From contig JAPFBE010000002.1 of NCBI GenBank assembly GCA_034336665.1, positions 12,812,906-12,876,905 on the forward strand: DNA of 64,000 nt, given 5' to 3'. The notes beneath the pieces were generated by a model. It had not been told where the DNA came from. It was given only the letters and a program-made list of their open reading frames with translations, and did no database searches. Within the stretch, counting starts at the first letter, position 1; each line of letters starts with the position of its first letter. The position numbers and the translations under genes were made by a program. Below, in pieces: positions 13,501 through 27,374 of the stretch. The stretch is from Luscinia megarhynchos. Taxonomy: Eukaryota > Chordata > Aves > Passeriformes > Turdidae.

Positions 13501-16500
13501 ACTATTTTATTTTGGAGAAAAATATAACTTTTCTGCATCATCCCTAACTGGAACTAAGAAGCTCACTATCTCTCATTTCAATCTTAGTGTTCTAGTCATT
13601 TCGGACTAGCAGCTTGTTGAAGCTGAAAAATGCCCCAAAACAGATTAAAAACTTACATTAACACTTCATTGAAGAACAGATATTTTCCTCCTCTGCTGAA
13701 ACCCTGTCTTTTTCTTCCAACCAAATTGTAACATTTGACACAATGGAAGAATAAAAAATGCTAAAAATTAAATCTGTTTTTCTTTAAACAATTTTAATCA
13801 TGAACAGTAGCTTCTGACAAAGTAATATAAAGTCACATGCTGAATTTTATGCCAACACATGAATAGTAGCAAATTCTTAACCATTACAGTCTTTCAACAA
13901 CACTAGCCACAAAACATGTCACCACTTCAACACTTGCAAAGATTAAATGTTATCTTTAGGATGACTTTGCTGCTTTGAAGCAGCTTTGAATATCAGCTTG
14001 GTTTGAAAAGTAAGACAGCAAGGCTTCAAGGTTAAGCATAGTTACGTAAAGCTACTTGCTTTCTATTTTACTGCAGTCAAGAAGCACAACTTTAACTTCA
14101 AACTCATAAAATAATAGCTTGCTCTGAATTCCAGTCTCTAAGTTATAATCTCTACCAAAATCCTTCTTTGCTAACCACAAAATATACTTCTTTCTATACT
14201 TAAGTAGTTGTGCGAAACTTTAAGACAGGCTTTTGCAGATTCTAAAATTTCACATTTTCCCATGTTAAGAATAATTTCTAAGTATTTTTATTTACCAATT
14301 AACTAATGGTTAACTTTTCCTTTGTCATTTATGTAAATCTGTAATTTGGATGGAAACCAATGGACTGAAAAACTCAATAGCAAGCATGGAAAAGCATCCA
14401 ACTTCCTCTTCCCTTCACCTGAGCAGTTCTAGGAGAAAAATCTGCTCAGACGGTGTCACCATTTTTTATTCCTTAAGCTTTTGGCCCACTGTTAAGAACT
14501 CACCTATAAAACATTTTGAAACTCTACACAAACATGAGAGTTTTTGTGCTAGATAGTACTATCCCATTTCTCTACACATGACTGCATGCCATTTTGAAAT
14601 CACTTCTGTACCAAACAGAGAATGCACCTAGGAGAAAGTAAATTTTATCTACAATATTTTCATTCAAAGAGGTATAGGCACAAAGTATACCATGAGACAC
14701 CTATGTAAATTCCTTTCTCTAGCAGGCTTTGGGATCAGGCAGTGGCAACATACATCCCTATTTCACAGTCACATGGTGTAGGAATACAAAAGTCAGGAAG
14801 TTTAGTCCAACACCCATGTGATGAACAAAGACAGTAAAAGCAGTACAGAACGAAGCAAAGCTGTGTGTACAGGTTGTAAATGCTAAATATTATGAAGAGC
14901 TTTAACATCTTCCTGACAGGCAAATGCCAGCTACATTTACAAAAGTTGCAAAAATCCTTCTAGCACTGTGCAAGAAGTAGTTTACTCTGCATGAAGAAAA
15001 TAAATTTTCTTAAGAATTTTCACACTTACTTAATATTATTGCTGTTTGTTGAAAGCCAGTGATTTCATAAAATAGCCACATTTTTGTTCTCTGCACTAGA
15101 AGCTGCATAAATTACAATCATATTATCTGAAAAAAATATAATCCTTACAACTTCTTCCACATACTCTTTGGACAGCTAGCTGATGCAAAATAATAGCAGT
15201 ATAGGGCAAGCACCTCTTGCTTAGCAATTTCCTCATTGCTGACATGCTGGCCAGTCTCTCTTTGTCTAGCAGTCTGGCAGAAGGGCACACAGGCTCATTC
15301 AAAAGGTGTCAAAAACATAAGAGCAAGTGAGTTATGAAAGAAGCTGCTTCTAGGCTCACAGGTAATGATACCTCACCTAATTTATGAGGTATAAATTCAT
15401 TCCTCAGTCTTTGGCCCTGAAGATATTTGCAGTAATGAATTTCAGGAGCTGAGCTTACAGCACGTACAAAAGCACTGTATTTTAAAATCTAGCTTTTTGT
15501 GGTTTTAGCTTAGCTGCCTGTCACAACAGTAGCAACACAGTAGTGTAACAAGTCATATCCCTTCCAATGTTTCTCACCTAGACTGAGCTGAAACTCTCAT
15601 TTTTGCGCATTTTCTCACTGATCATTCTCTACATCGAACCTCATTTTCACAGCTCCCTTAATTAGCCGTGTCTGTCCAGTAACTCAGAAAGCACTGCTCA
15701 TACCACTGTAATCATAGGCACTGCTTTAAATCAAGGAAAAAAGCATTCAGAGAACTACAAAAGTGACACAAAAGAACTAGCCATTTCTCACCAAGAGTGA
15801 GCCACATGCCATAACAGAGAAGCACAAAGTGCAATCAAACTGAAAATTCAAATTACTACAGATAAATCACCATATTGATAACCTGATTTTTTTTTGTTTC
15901 TATTATCCTTTTAAAGAGAAGGAAAAACTAGCTTGTTAGCTTTAGCAATCCTGGTCCTTTTGACACTAGTAGGAAAAATAACCCCAACTTTCAAGACAGC
16001 TTTGCTCTTTTTCTTTCACCATCTTTCAAATCACACACTTTTGAAACAAAACCAAGCATTTTCAGACTCTTCAGTTTGCTCCTCCTGTCTCTCTTTCCTC
16101 CATCTTTCCAACAACCTTCTATGCCTCCCCACAACTTTCTTTGAAGCAAGCCCTAACGTGTTGCAAATGCAACTTCTGTCTCAATAATTTAATCATCCAT
16201 TGAGACAAAAAGTAGTTTCAAAAAAACAAACAAAAAACAGACAAAAATACCCCCTAGAACTTCAATCTCTTGATAATTTCTCTAGACTAAATTTAATATT
16301 ACTACATACAGCTACTGAATCCTGAATCTCTGCAGGAAATCTCAGTGTTCATAGAAAGTCAATGGATCACATGTGATTATTTATTATTTTTCCCCTCTCT
16401 TCTTTCCTTTTTCCTCTGCACCCTGGGAAGTAATGACATCTAAGCCAGGTTTGGTGGATGACTATTTCAGTGTTCTGGCAGGGACAGGGAGGCTCTGCTT

Positions 16501-18304
16501 GGGTATGGCAGCAGCTCAGGTGGGCAGTGCTGAAGGCCACCTTGCCCAAAGCAGCAAGAATTCAAGCTGGTCTGCACGGGAAAGCCTTTACACGGGCACG
16601 AGTGACATCCACTTACTTACCTGCTCCTGCACACAGAACCAGGGCAAGTGGGAACAAGTGGGAAGTGCTGCCCAATGCAAGCACCAGGTATGTAGCTGAA
16701 AGCATGGAATGTGAGGGATTGAGAGACACCTGCCCACAGAAGCAGCCCAGGGCAGGCTGCATGTTATGGGGAGCAGTGCTCCCAACCCCAGCTTTTCATC
16801 TCACGGCAACTCTGCGGCGTGTGCCTTTGCTCCAATACAAAGCAGTGCAATCCAGCAGCTGGCCATCACAGATGGCAGGCAGGGGGGCCAACTATCCTCT
16901 TGTTCTTACTACTTTGTATTTGGATGCCTAACTATGAAGAGAAGACATATTTTACTCTGTTACCTCAGGGCTTATCAATCCAAAAGAAAACAAATCAAGT
17001 AAAACTCAGTTGCACTTAAAAGAACTTTCAGGAGAAATCCTGCAGATTTAAAATAACAGTTCTGTCTAATAACAAAAGAACTGCTGAATAATAGCAAACA
17101 AAGAACATCTCTTTATAACAGAATGAAAAGTGATTTTTTTTTAAGATACCCAAAATTAATTATTTTAGAACTTCAATTATTTAATATAGAGATATAAAAA
17201 TGATTTGTGCCAATCTCTGGACAGTGAGCATTTCTCAGTAAAATTCTGACTGTCAACAGCTAACATTCAAAATTTCTGAGACCATTACCTACTTAGCAAT
17301 GAAAGCCTCTGTTCTTTTACTTCACATAAAAATCAAAACCATTAGTCCATTAGCAAGCAGATTTTCAGTAATTTATTAAGATTTAGTTGAATAAATGTTA
17401 GAAAATGTGTTCAAAACTCAAACAAAATAAATAGCAAATGCTTTCAGAACTGGAAACTACGAGAATGGAATCTTTATAACAACAATCATCATCTGATTTT
17501 GGAGCCATTCATTATTTAGCTATTCAAAAAACAAATTTCAGACAACATGCGCTAAAAATAAACTCTCCAAAATAGCAAATTGCCCCCATGCTGCTTTGTC
17601 ATTTAAGCAATCGCATTTTTCAAATAAGGAAGTTAATTCATTATACATTTATAAAAAATACATTTAATTTTTTGCATAGCACTCATAAAGACAGACTCCC
17701 CACTAAGCTGCCTAACTCATTAACAGGAAAGAAGCAAATCCTGTGGTATAATCTAAGGTTTGGTGCATAAATGATGGAAAACAGGCAATTTCAGAAAACA
17801 CTTGTCATTTATTCTACATAAATTCACAGGTAAATGCTCTAAAGCAGAAGTTTCCTCACTTAACCAGTGCTCAGCTCTCAAAAAAACCACTAGTCCTAGG
17901 AAGATCTCAAATCCCAACCTATCAGCACAGATTCCACTAACAACAGGTTTGGGTAGAGTTTTTGTTTGTTTGTTTTAAATCTGAGCTCATACTCTACAAA
18001 AGAAAAAAACTGAAGCAGATGTCTTCAAGAGCTAGAAATAAAAGTATGCAAGATGTGTATATACCTTATTTGTCAAAAAAAGGTTAAATAGGTCCTTGCA
18101 AGCTTAGCTCTCTACAATCTGCAGTTTCCTGATCAAAAGAAAAACCCTAATTAGATGGCTAAAATATTGGGGTTTTTCCTGCCCTCTATTCAGCATTCAG
18201 GGAGTCAATGACAAGACAACCATATTAAATTACAGTTGCTACCGTCTTTGCCTGGCTGGTGAGCTTAGGAGAGACCAAGTCAATACCCAAAAACTCGTTC
18301 AGCT

Positions 18305-18495
18305 TTAAATGTGTTGGCCTTAGGAGCTCAGCAGAGGCTACAGGGGATTATAGGTTGTGAGACTGGGTGCCTGATGGATATTAAACCACGGAGCTGTGAC
18401 ACCACGAAGGCCCCGTGGCAAGGTGAGCGCGTAGAAGCGCAAGTCTGTCATGCCGTGTCGTGCATCACAATATTCTGTCTGGTGCTATCATGAAC
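18305..18495. other. CpG-containing patch of unknown origin
   Basis: About 190 bases are richer in CpG (around 18390-18470: CCACGAAGGCCCCGTGGC, GAGCGCGTAGAAGCG, GCCGTGTCGTG) than the flanking AT-rich intron. The stretch could be a relatively young mobile-element remnant such as a solo LTR, but no terminal repeat or target-site duplication could be shown. Confidence 0.3.
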
Positions 18496-19365
18496 ACTTC
18501 TGCACTACTTTCTAATTTCAAGTTATACAATTGACTTTCAAAAGACACTTGCATGTCATCTGTCTTTAAAACAAGGTGCTGAATAATCTAGTCAAAAGGA
18601 CTAGAAGGGAATTCACACAGAATCAAACTGACTTCTCCCCCACTGATGATGTACTGTCAAGTACTTAAAGCACTTTTAAATCATTATGCAAGCACTTTTC
18701 AGAATTAAATTACAAGTGTGACATATGGCATGAAATGAAGGAACCAGACCACAATGCTGTCACTGCTGTTAAAATCCTGTATCATTCAAAACGTGAACAA
18801 ATTAGTTATGCCACACTTTTTCAGAATTGGTACATTCTCAAACAGCAGTATCAAAGCTACAGCTTTTGGCATCATGCAGCTCACAGTTTAAGGTTCTTGT
18901 ACTCTGGCAGTACTGTGCTGGTGGAAAGAGCTGGTGAGGCTGAGCACTGGGGCACTCCAACCTACACAAAGCACACACCAGCTCCTGCTCTCCCAATTCC
19001 CTAATAACAGCCACTCCCATTCCCACTGCTTCCCCCTGTTCTGTAATTGAGATACATGCACTGCCAACACACAGGGTCTGCCTGCCTCTCCTCCTATGTG
19101 GTGATAGCTCTTTTTCCTCCAGACACCTCCCCTAAACAGTCTACCAACAAACTGACCCCCGATATAGAGCTGCCCCATTTTCAACTCTGAACAGCAGCAC
19201 CAAACTCATCCTCCTGATCCTGCAGAAGGAGCTTTTCTTGTACACATAAAATAAAATTTCTAGTCAAACATTGCTAAGTTTTATTCCAGGAACTGTCCTC
19301 TGTAATAGACTGTGGATAAAGGATTGTGTTATCCATACTGCTATTTAATTAAGATGCACCAAAAA

Positions 19366-19387
19366 ACACATATACACACACACACAA
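19366..19387. repeat. CA microsatellite
   Basis: A (CA)n tract interrupted by ATAT. Confidence 0.75.
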
Positions 19388-22300
19388 AGATAAACGTTTT
19401 GCAGATTACCTGCAATGTGTTCCACAGCTCCTCTATAATTCCCAAGTTAAATACAAGCAAATAGGAAAAGCTGCTTTGCACCTTAAAACAAACAGCAAAA
19501 CTGCTTCCATGAGTTTTTATGAAGGTCATGCATGATACCTTATGTGCCCTTTTGATCTATCTGCCTCAGAGGACACAGAAGCAGAGACCTACATTCTAGA
19601 ATCAAAACACAATTGCAAGATATATTCTTGTATCCCAAGAATGCTGAAGATACAGGACCAGTGTGTAAAAATAAGTAATCCTTCCTAGCTTTCTGTGGTC
19701 TGGTGGCCTGTAAGGATGTAGAGAAGTGAACTGCAGCACCAGCTGGGAGCAATATCCCACACCTGATGCCCAGTCCCAGCACTGGGCAGTGGCTGTGAGC
19801 TGCCTGCTCCCCTGAACACTCCCACCAGCAGCCCACACCCCTTTACCATTTGCACAGGACACCAGAGATGTGCTACCACAAGAGAAGGGATCTGTGTGCC
19901 AATCACCTCCTGCTTCCCAGCCACCAGCAGCAGAAATCAGGTGGCCATGATTTGGAACGGCAGCAAGGGAAGGTGTCTGACTGCACATTTTTGTTACTCA
20001 AACATCTTTGCTGCTTCTCTTACCAAAGTTCTCAATACACTACTTATGTCAGCATACAGTAATTGAGCAACCTAAACCAATGTCGATTGACCACAATTCA
20101 AGACAAGAGAACTTTTCGTTTAGATAATGATTACTTCATTTAAATTATTTTTTCCATCTCTAAAGGCTTCTTTGGTCTTATTGAAGAAACCCATGAATTA
20201 CATTTTTGTGATACCTTTCATACACTGATTTTTAAAGTCAGCACAAATAAAAGATGACTTGAAAGAGGAAAGAATATTATAAAAAAATAGCTATCCAAAA
20301 TATTACTTTTCCATCAGTCAGCATTCCCTTCCATTAGTCCATCTCCCCACCACACAAGCCAGAGAAGGACATGTGGTCTTTCCTCACACACAATTCATCT
20401 TTTAGACAGCTTACATTGTCAGAATACTGTAGGTATACAGCAGGTTGACAGACTCCACTCATTTAGCAATTACTTTCAATAGAAAAATAAATTACTCTGT
20501 AGTAAAAGCAAAAACCACACTCCTCAAGTTCTAATTAGTTTTATTAGTTGAAGCAGCAAATCTCAGAACAAGTGCAGAAACTGGAAAAGAGCAAACAGAA
20601 AGCTGAACTCAATGTTGAAACTATTTAAAGGTCTCCAGCACATTAAATAATGCCTGGAAAGGTTAAATTTATTTCTTCAGAGAAAAAGTAGACAGGAGCT
20701 TTAGTGTAGGTTTTGGCTACATAGGTTCCAATATTTGGCTTCAAAACATGAAAATAATACAACATAATTAGGATAGATGTGTTTACAAAGAAACAAGCAT
20801 CTAACATATGCTGTTGCAGGTAAGACAGACTTTCAAAACCACTACAAAAACTTGTAAGTCCATAGCAAATCAGAATAAAGAAAAGTAAAACTCTGCATCT
20901 GACCCACAATGTTCTCCTCTGGTAATCGTTTTAATGCAGCAGACCAGAGATAAGGACAAACTTGAAATATTGTTCTTATGGTTATATGAAACAGAATGCT
21001 TTGTTTCATAATGCATGGAGTTTGCAGTAAGTCAAGATGAAATTATAGCAAAAGAAAGTATTAGTAAACATATGCTGTAGATGACACAGGAACAATGTGC
21101 AAAATAACTTCACAGTTAGTTCAGCTTGCAATTACTTTCTATCACTCAATCTAATTGTAAAAGAATTATTAAAGTGTCATTAATTAAACCACCAATTTGT
21201 TCATAATTATGTACATGTAGTTAAGCAGAATCTCAATAATTTAAAGCAGTTTGATTTTTTTTTAATATCCTAAGGAGAGAGGGGGTTTTTAGCATACCAG
21301 ATGTTTGCTGACAAGAAAGAAAATACATTAAATCAGCATTTTAAGCAACATGTAGAAATACACCCACATAATTTATCTTGTTCAGATGACAAACAGGTAC
21401 CCACTTAACTCTGTGGGTCATATTTTGTGCCTCTGATAAAACTTTACTCTTTCCACAGGGATACATAGCAGTGAGCTATTTCCTACACATCCTCTACAAC
21501 AAAAGACAAGCTCTTAATATTTTCTTCTTGCAAGATCCAAGAACCAGCAATTTCTATCATGTAGCAAGTGTCCCACTAATTTCAGTCAAAGTTCTTTGTG
21601 GAGAGCCTTACTATGAAACTCTTGCTAAGAAGTATAATATTCTACCAAGATGAGAATCTATGAAAGTATAAGTAAGCCCTAGCAATAAAAGGTGAAGGTC
21701 CCCAAAGCATGAAGGTAAAAGGCTGTCAGAAAAAGAAGAAAACCTTCACAAACCAAAAAGAGTATAAAAGAAACATCAATTGGTTTAATAAAGACAAAGC
21801 GCTGCACTCAGCCTTGAAAATTTATTTTTAAGAAGTACTTTATGCTCACTTTGAGCTCTTTCTCATCACTCAATAGTATTTCACACATAATCAATAACTG
21901 AGCCTGAACTGAGAGGAAAAAAAAAATGAAGCCACTCTTCCAAACAGTACATCATTTCTAAAGTTTTGATCATAGTTTGATCAAAGGAAATGGTAGCAGA
22001 ATCACATTTCTCCTTACTGAGACTTGGGCAGTTTCATTTAAAAAGTGATAAAGACAGTAGCACCTAGGTTAGTACAGAATTCAACTTCATAAAAACTACC
22101 TAAAGATAAGTTGGAAAACACTTTCCACGAGATAAAAGAAAATAATGTAAAATTCTTTTCTGTCTTCCCTCGCTTCCCCTAAGTGCAAGAAAACCAGCCT
22201 CCTTCATCTGAGAGAGAGATAAAGACACCTCATGATATCCTAGTAACTCAAGTGCAGACCCACAGACTGAAAATACAAACACCAAGGACCCACAACTCAG

Positions 22301-22393
22301 AAGACTTCACATAAAAACAACAACAAAAAAAAGGCCTTTCCCCTCCCCAACATCTTCCTCCTTATCTAGAAGCTTCTGAAGCCTACAGTATTT

Positions 22394-22764
22394 TGCAGAA
22401 TCACAGATCAGCTGAGGTGGAAAGGGACCTATGGAGATCCTGCAGTCCAACCTCCATCCTCAGCCACAGGAGCAACTGGAGCTGGTTGCTCAGGGCTGTG
22501 GTCAGCTGGGCTTTAAATGTCTTCATGGATGGAGATTCTACACCTCAAGAAACATGTTACAGGATTTGATCAAAATCACTATATAAAAAGAAGTCTTTTC
22601 TGATGTTTAAATGGAATTTCTTGTATTTCAGTTCATGTACATTGCCTTTTGTCTCATCACTGGACACCATGGACAAAAATCTTACAACAGAGAGGCATCA
22701 CCCACTTGGCATGTGCAGCAGGGACATCAGTAAAGCCCTGCACAGAAAGGTCTGGGAGCATTCA
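22394..22764 (-). mobile_element. CR1 LINE fragment, 3' end
   Basis: A minus-strand CR1 3' end. The plus strand reads GCAGAATCACAGATCAGCTG, then GTGGAAAGGGACCTATGGAG and, further on, TTTGTCTCATCACTGGACACC near 22650-22670, all characteristic reversed CR1 sequence. It is moderately degraded and has lost its reading frame; the 5' limit is approximate. Confidence 0.85.
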
Positions 22765-25700
22765 CCAGAGAAAGCAGCAGATATATTTTAAACAAGGCTA
22801 TAACAAACCTGCTGCCAGATCCCAAAGTTAGGAAAATACATTTATGCTGTTACTGGCTCAATTATAGGCAATAGAAATCTCCAGAGTTTATATAGTCACC
22901 AAAAAGAAAATGGGCCTGCAGGTCAGCCCTGCTCAAACTTCTCTTAGATTTGAACATTTCCTTCTTTCTCATAAAGGTCTGAGACAGACTCCAGGTTCCA
23001 GCCTGTTCCAAACCTCTGCACCTCAAATTCCAGGCTTCAACCCCTCACAGAGGGTAATAGTTCACAGCAGCTACTCCACCCCAAAGGAGTAAGACCACAT
23101 ACCCACTGGCCAACATCCACCCAGGCTAAGTCTCCCCAAATGTGGCATATCCCATTCCAGCAGTTAGCAAGGCAAAGGTACTGGCACCTTTTCAGTTTTC
23201 ACACATCATCACCGACTGAAAGATGTCATTACCTTCTCAATGTAGCTACTGGAGAGGAGAGTGTGTGTGATGGAAAGGGAGACAGTCCTGGACAAGTAGT
23301 AAGCAGCTCACCATCATTCTCCTTCCCTCAGAACATTATTCTATGTGTGGTTTTCCCAAAGAGTTCAACCCTATTCTGTCTTATACATGGCTGAAGGAAT
23401 CATAATAGCAAAAGCCTCATATTAATAAAAAAATCCAAATTGTGCATATGTTTCCCCTGAACACTGTGGTAAGTAGACAGAAACTCACAGGTGAAAAGTT
23501 TAACTTCATTTTTAATGTAAAAGCACTCCCCCTTTTCCAGTACTTCAGTCACCACAGAACCAGAGACAAGGGACCCCAATACAGAAATTTAAACTGGAAC
23601 TAGCTACTTACAGAGGCCTCAGTAACAGATGCCTTAGTCCAAACAGAGCTAAGGCTCTTTGATCCATGCAGCACTGTCTACACTGCAGGTGGACTGGCAG
23701 CCACCTGCACCCCACCCTGCTGTTATGAGCAACCACTGTGTGACTAACAAGAAGCTCAGGAAATCCCCTCCCTACTTCCAGAGGCTCCACATCTTTCCAA
23801 AGGTCTAAAATATAGACATCAAATTGAGATACACGAGAGACACCTGTGGCCAGGTGAGTAGTCACCAACCATCTTATCCTCTGACTGTTCACATAGGCAA
23901 GCTTATTCTGCCACCTGGTTATTTCTTCCCCAAAAATCAAACATTTATTAACATTGCTGGCCATTCTTCCAACTCTTTATCTATTTTTGCTGATTAAGCA
24001 CTAATATAAACCCCTAGTGAACGTTTCCAAAACATGAAACTGACAGTATTTTGCACTAATATTTGGATTAACCATGCAACTCATCCATATTTTCTGTTTG
24101 TAGAAGTCCCAATAAATCAGAAGAAAGCTACCTAAGTTAGTCCAAAGGCAAACTCATGCAAATAAGCTACATCTGGAGTTTTAGATTAAATACATCACTC
24201 CTCTGCTTAACAGACTTTTACTCTAAGATCCCTGATTTTCTAAGGTTCTTATCAACCCAAATCCAAATCATACATATGCCTCCCTGAACCGGGCCTGCCT
24301 TTTTTTGTGGTACCTCTATTTACACAGCTTATCCCTTATCACACTGCCAACACTGGGAACCACAGCAGATGGTCCCTTCAGACACAACTCTAACAGGTTT
24401 TCTCCACTCCCCCATTCCACTTATTTTTTTGTGCAAACAACTGATAAGGAAGGCTGCTGCAATGATTTACTGATATCTGAAGTTGAAAATTGACAAAATG
24501 CAAACTGCTTTTGTTCGCCCCCACCACCCCCCATGAACTGCTTAACCTCTTAACTACTAAGCAACAAAGACAAAGAGTATTAATAATTGTACAAACCATA
24601 CAGTCTGCTGGATTAGCATTTCAAACACAAGCAGTATTGATGAATTTAAAGATCATTACTACACAACTTTAAAAGTTATGCCAGTTACAACAAGCAGCCT
24701 ACTATTACTAAAGGAGAAAATACAAGGCAGTCTCCTTTACTATTAAAACCCAGTGGTCTGGAAATGCCTTGAAATTATGTGCAAAACCATTTCCAAGAGT
24801 GTACTGAAAACAGGCTCTCAAGCAGCATTTAGAATAGAGACTGGATATTTCATTTGTATTTACTTTCATCTAACAACCCAGAACAACCTGAAGCTCAGTG
24901 ACATAAAAATGAAAATGCTCTTAATATTGCTATTAGACAAAAATATGCTTAAAACTAAGCTCCACATAAATTCTGTTAAACAAACCAGGCTCTTACTTCT
25001 GGAGAACATGAATTTGCAAAACCACTGCAACAAAATGTTGCAAATAAAACCAAGAGGTCTGCAAGAGCATCTCAACTAACCATCTATGAAGAAGCATCTG
25101 CAAGTAGACAGTAATGAACCAGACAGACCCAGAGGGCTTTCTTAAATGTAGGTCATGCTTGTCAGACCATAGCAAAAGACACAGTAACATTTGCTGAAGA
25201 GAACCCCGAGTTACTGCTGCACTACTTTGTAGGCAGAGATTATTAGTTACATATTTGCAATGATCACTATCTGATGCTTAAGAGGAACAAGAAGGAAAAT
25301 CTGCATAAATTCAACAGCTGTATTGAATTAAAGAGTAAGAGTAATAAAGCATTCCTTATAACATTTCATACTTTATATGTTTCTCTCTTCATAAAGTGGT
25401 AACACAGAAGAAAAATTTCTGTTCAAATCCAATGTTTGTTATACATCAGGAATTGGGAGACCAGTGAAGAAGTAGGCCAAAAGGTAGTTTAGAAAAAGTA
25501 ATTTTTGCTGATTTATGTCATATTAAGATGAAGACTTAAATTACCCAATTACTGAAATGGCATAGTTAAAACCTTGAGAATTATTACTCTTGATATCTGC
25601 AGTGCTCTCTTTCCTTGGTTGATGTTTTTCAGTGTGTGATTCTGATACCTTGCATTTTGTTAGAACAGAATCTCAGAGAAGACGACTGTATAATAACTTA

Positions 25701-25811
25701 AAATGTGGATACATATATCAGAACATGAGATAGCATAATGGAAATGTGCCAACATCCTGACCCCTGGCTGGGTTTTGTTGGCTTTTTTTACTCATACAAG
25801 GAACACAGACC

Positions 25812-25852
25812 AAAAAAAAATCCAAAAAAAACCCAAAAAAAAAAACACCACT
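25812..25852. repeat. A-rich simple tract
   Basis: Three long A runs are separated by TCC or CCC, followed by CACCACTG. Confidence 0.75.
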
Positions 25853-27353
25853 GTAAGAATTAAAGAAAACTTCCTGACAACTAAGAAGATCAAAAAATTA
25901 CACAGCTAAAGAATTAGTATTTCAAAGCATAATACAATGAAACCAACATTACTCAAAAACACATGGCTCTGCAATCACACATATGCATCTCCTGCTGTAA
26001 AATCAAGGACACAAAGCAGTATTTATTTCTTTCTAGAGGCTAGTAAGACAAGAAGAAGTGAGGAATCTTTTTTTGCCCTGCAGAAAGCTTACAAACAGAT
26101 TCACAGTCAATTAGTAAACAAGAAAAACTGCTGTAAGATTCACCACAGATGAATCTTCCTGAAAGCAAAGAATCAGGTGAACCCATGAACACTATAAACA
26201 GGGCACATAAAAGACTGGACAGAAGATTTAACCAATAAATCTCCACACTCATCACATTCTATAATTAGACAGTAAAACTGGAATTCAAGCTAAAAAGTTA
26301 TCTAATGAAGTAAAAATTAAGTACAAAAAATCTGGTTGCTCATTCTTTGTTCAGCTAGCAGTCATCAATCATGAGTGCAAAAGAAGAAAGATTCTTCATT
26401 GGCCAGCAGCAAAACTTCCCATTCAGGAGCTCACTTATTACAGGTTATCTGTGTTTACATTTCTCCTGTGAATCTACCAAGATCACATTTACCAGCAAAA
26501 ACCAGTATCAGGATAACATAATCCATGTGCACATGCAGTTACACCAACACAAACATTTTTTAATAATTCAAAATAAATTGGGGAGTTTTGGGGGGATGGG
26601 ATAGTCTATTTTGTTTGACTAACTTTCACGAATTTATGCTCTTCATAATTTCCAGATTTTTAAAACACTTTCTCTGGACTGCTTAGAGCTGAACACTGCT
26701 CTACAGGTAACAGCTTTGGACCTATGTTATAGTCTCAATAGAAGCAAAATACATAACATACCAATACACTTTTCAGTCTTCAAATCTTTGAACATGACCT
26801 CCACTAATCATCAGGGTTATTTATTCATTTTTAACAAACAAAAATAAAAGAATCACTGGAAAGATTTTCTTGCTGTCATGTTACGGTAAAAAGCAATTGA
26901 TGCAGCAGTACATCAATCAGCTTTCTTACCAAAAATTGTCATTTCTGCAGACACATGCATGAACATCAGTTTTGCAACATTTTAGTTTTATACAGACTGA
27001 GAAGTACTTAAGTGCTTAAACTTTACTTGACTTACAATCAAACAAAAAATAGTGTCAGGATGTTTGTGTTGCCAGAGGTGCAGCTCTCTTTTAAATACAC
27101 AAGTTAAAATAATTTTGCTATAGTGTGATCAGGGATAGAATGAATGGCAACATTTAGACTAATTACCTTCTTCTGGGAGGTTTACAAATACACATATTAA
27201 AGGAGGGGATGCTGTGGTCACAATCACATCTCTGAAAGGTCACAGTGCTGTTCACTGGAGAATGTTTCTTCTGAGACAGAAGTTTGCTGTCTGACCATTA
27301 AATCTACAATAATTTAGACCTTTCTGACACAAAATAATAATTTCTAAGACTAA

Positions 27354-27374
27354 TTATATATATATACACACACA
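27354..27374. repeat. TA/CA microsatellite
   Basis: A short (TA)n run passes into (CA)n. Confidence 0.8.

Larger units (their letters stand above)
7146..22393 (-). other. CDKAL1: CDKAL1 large intron, 7.1-22.4 kb
   Basis: About 15 kb of AT-rich intron. GC-richer stretches without recognised identity lie at about 9250-9470, 16440-16900 and 19700-19990. The longest frame among these (157 codons, plus strand, 16458-16931) has no known match and overlaps other frames. No CDKAL1 exon, RNA gene or CR1 copy was recognised here. Confidence 0.7.

Noticed and set aside
16458..16931. A 157-codon plus-strand frame
   Set aside because: Overlaps other frames in a GC-richer stretch and has no recognisable motif.
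25741..25790. CTGGCTGGGTTTTGTTGGC as a possible next CDKAL1 exon (NPAEDH region)
   Set aside because: The reading frame around it does not give the expected NSCTVKNPAEDH sequence.
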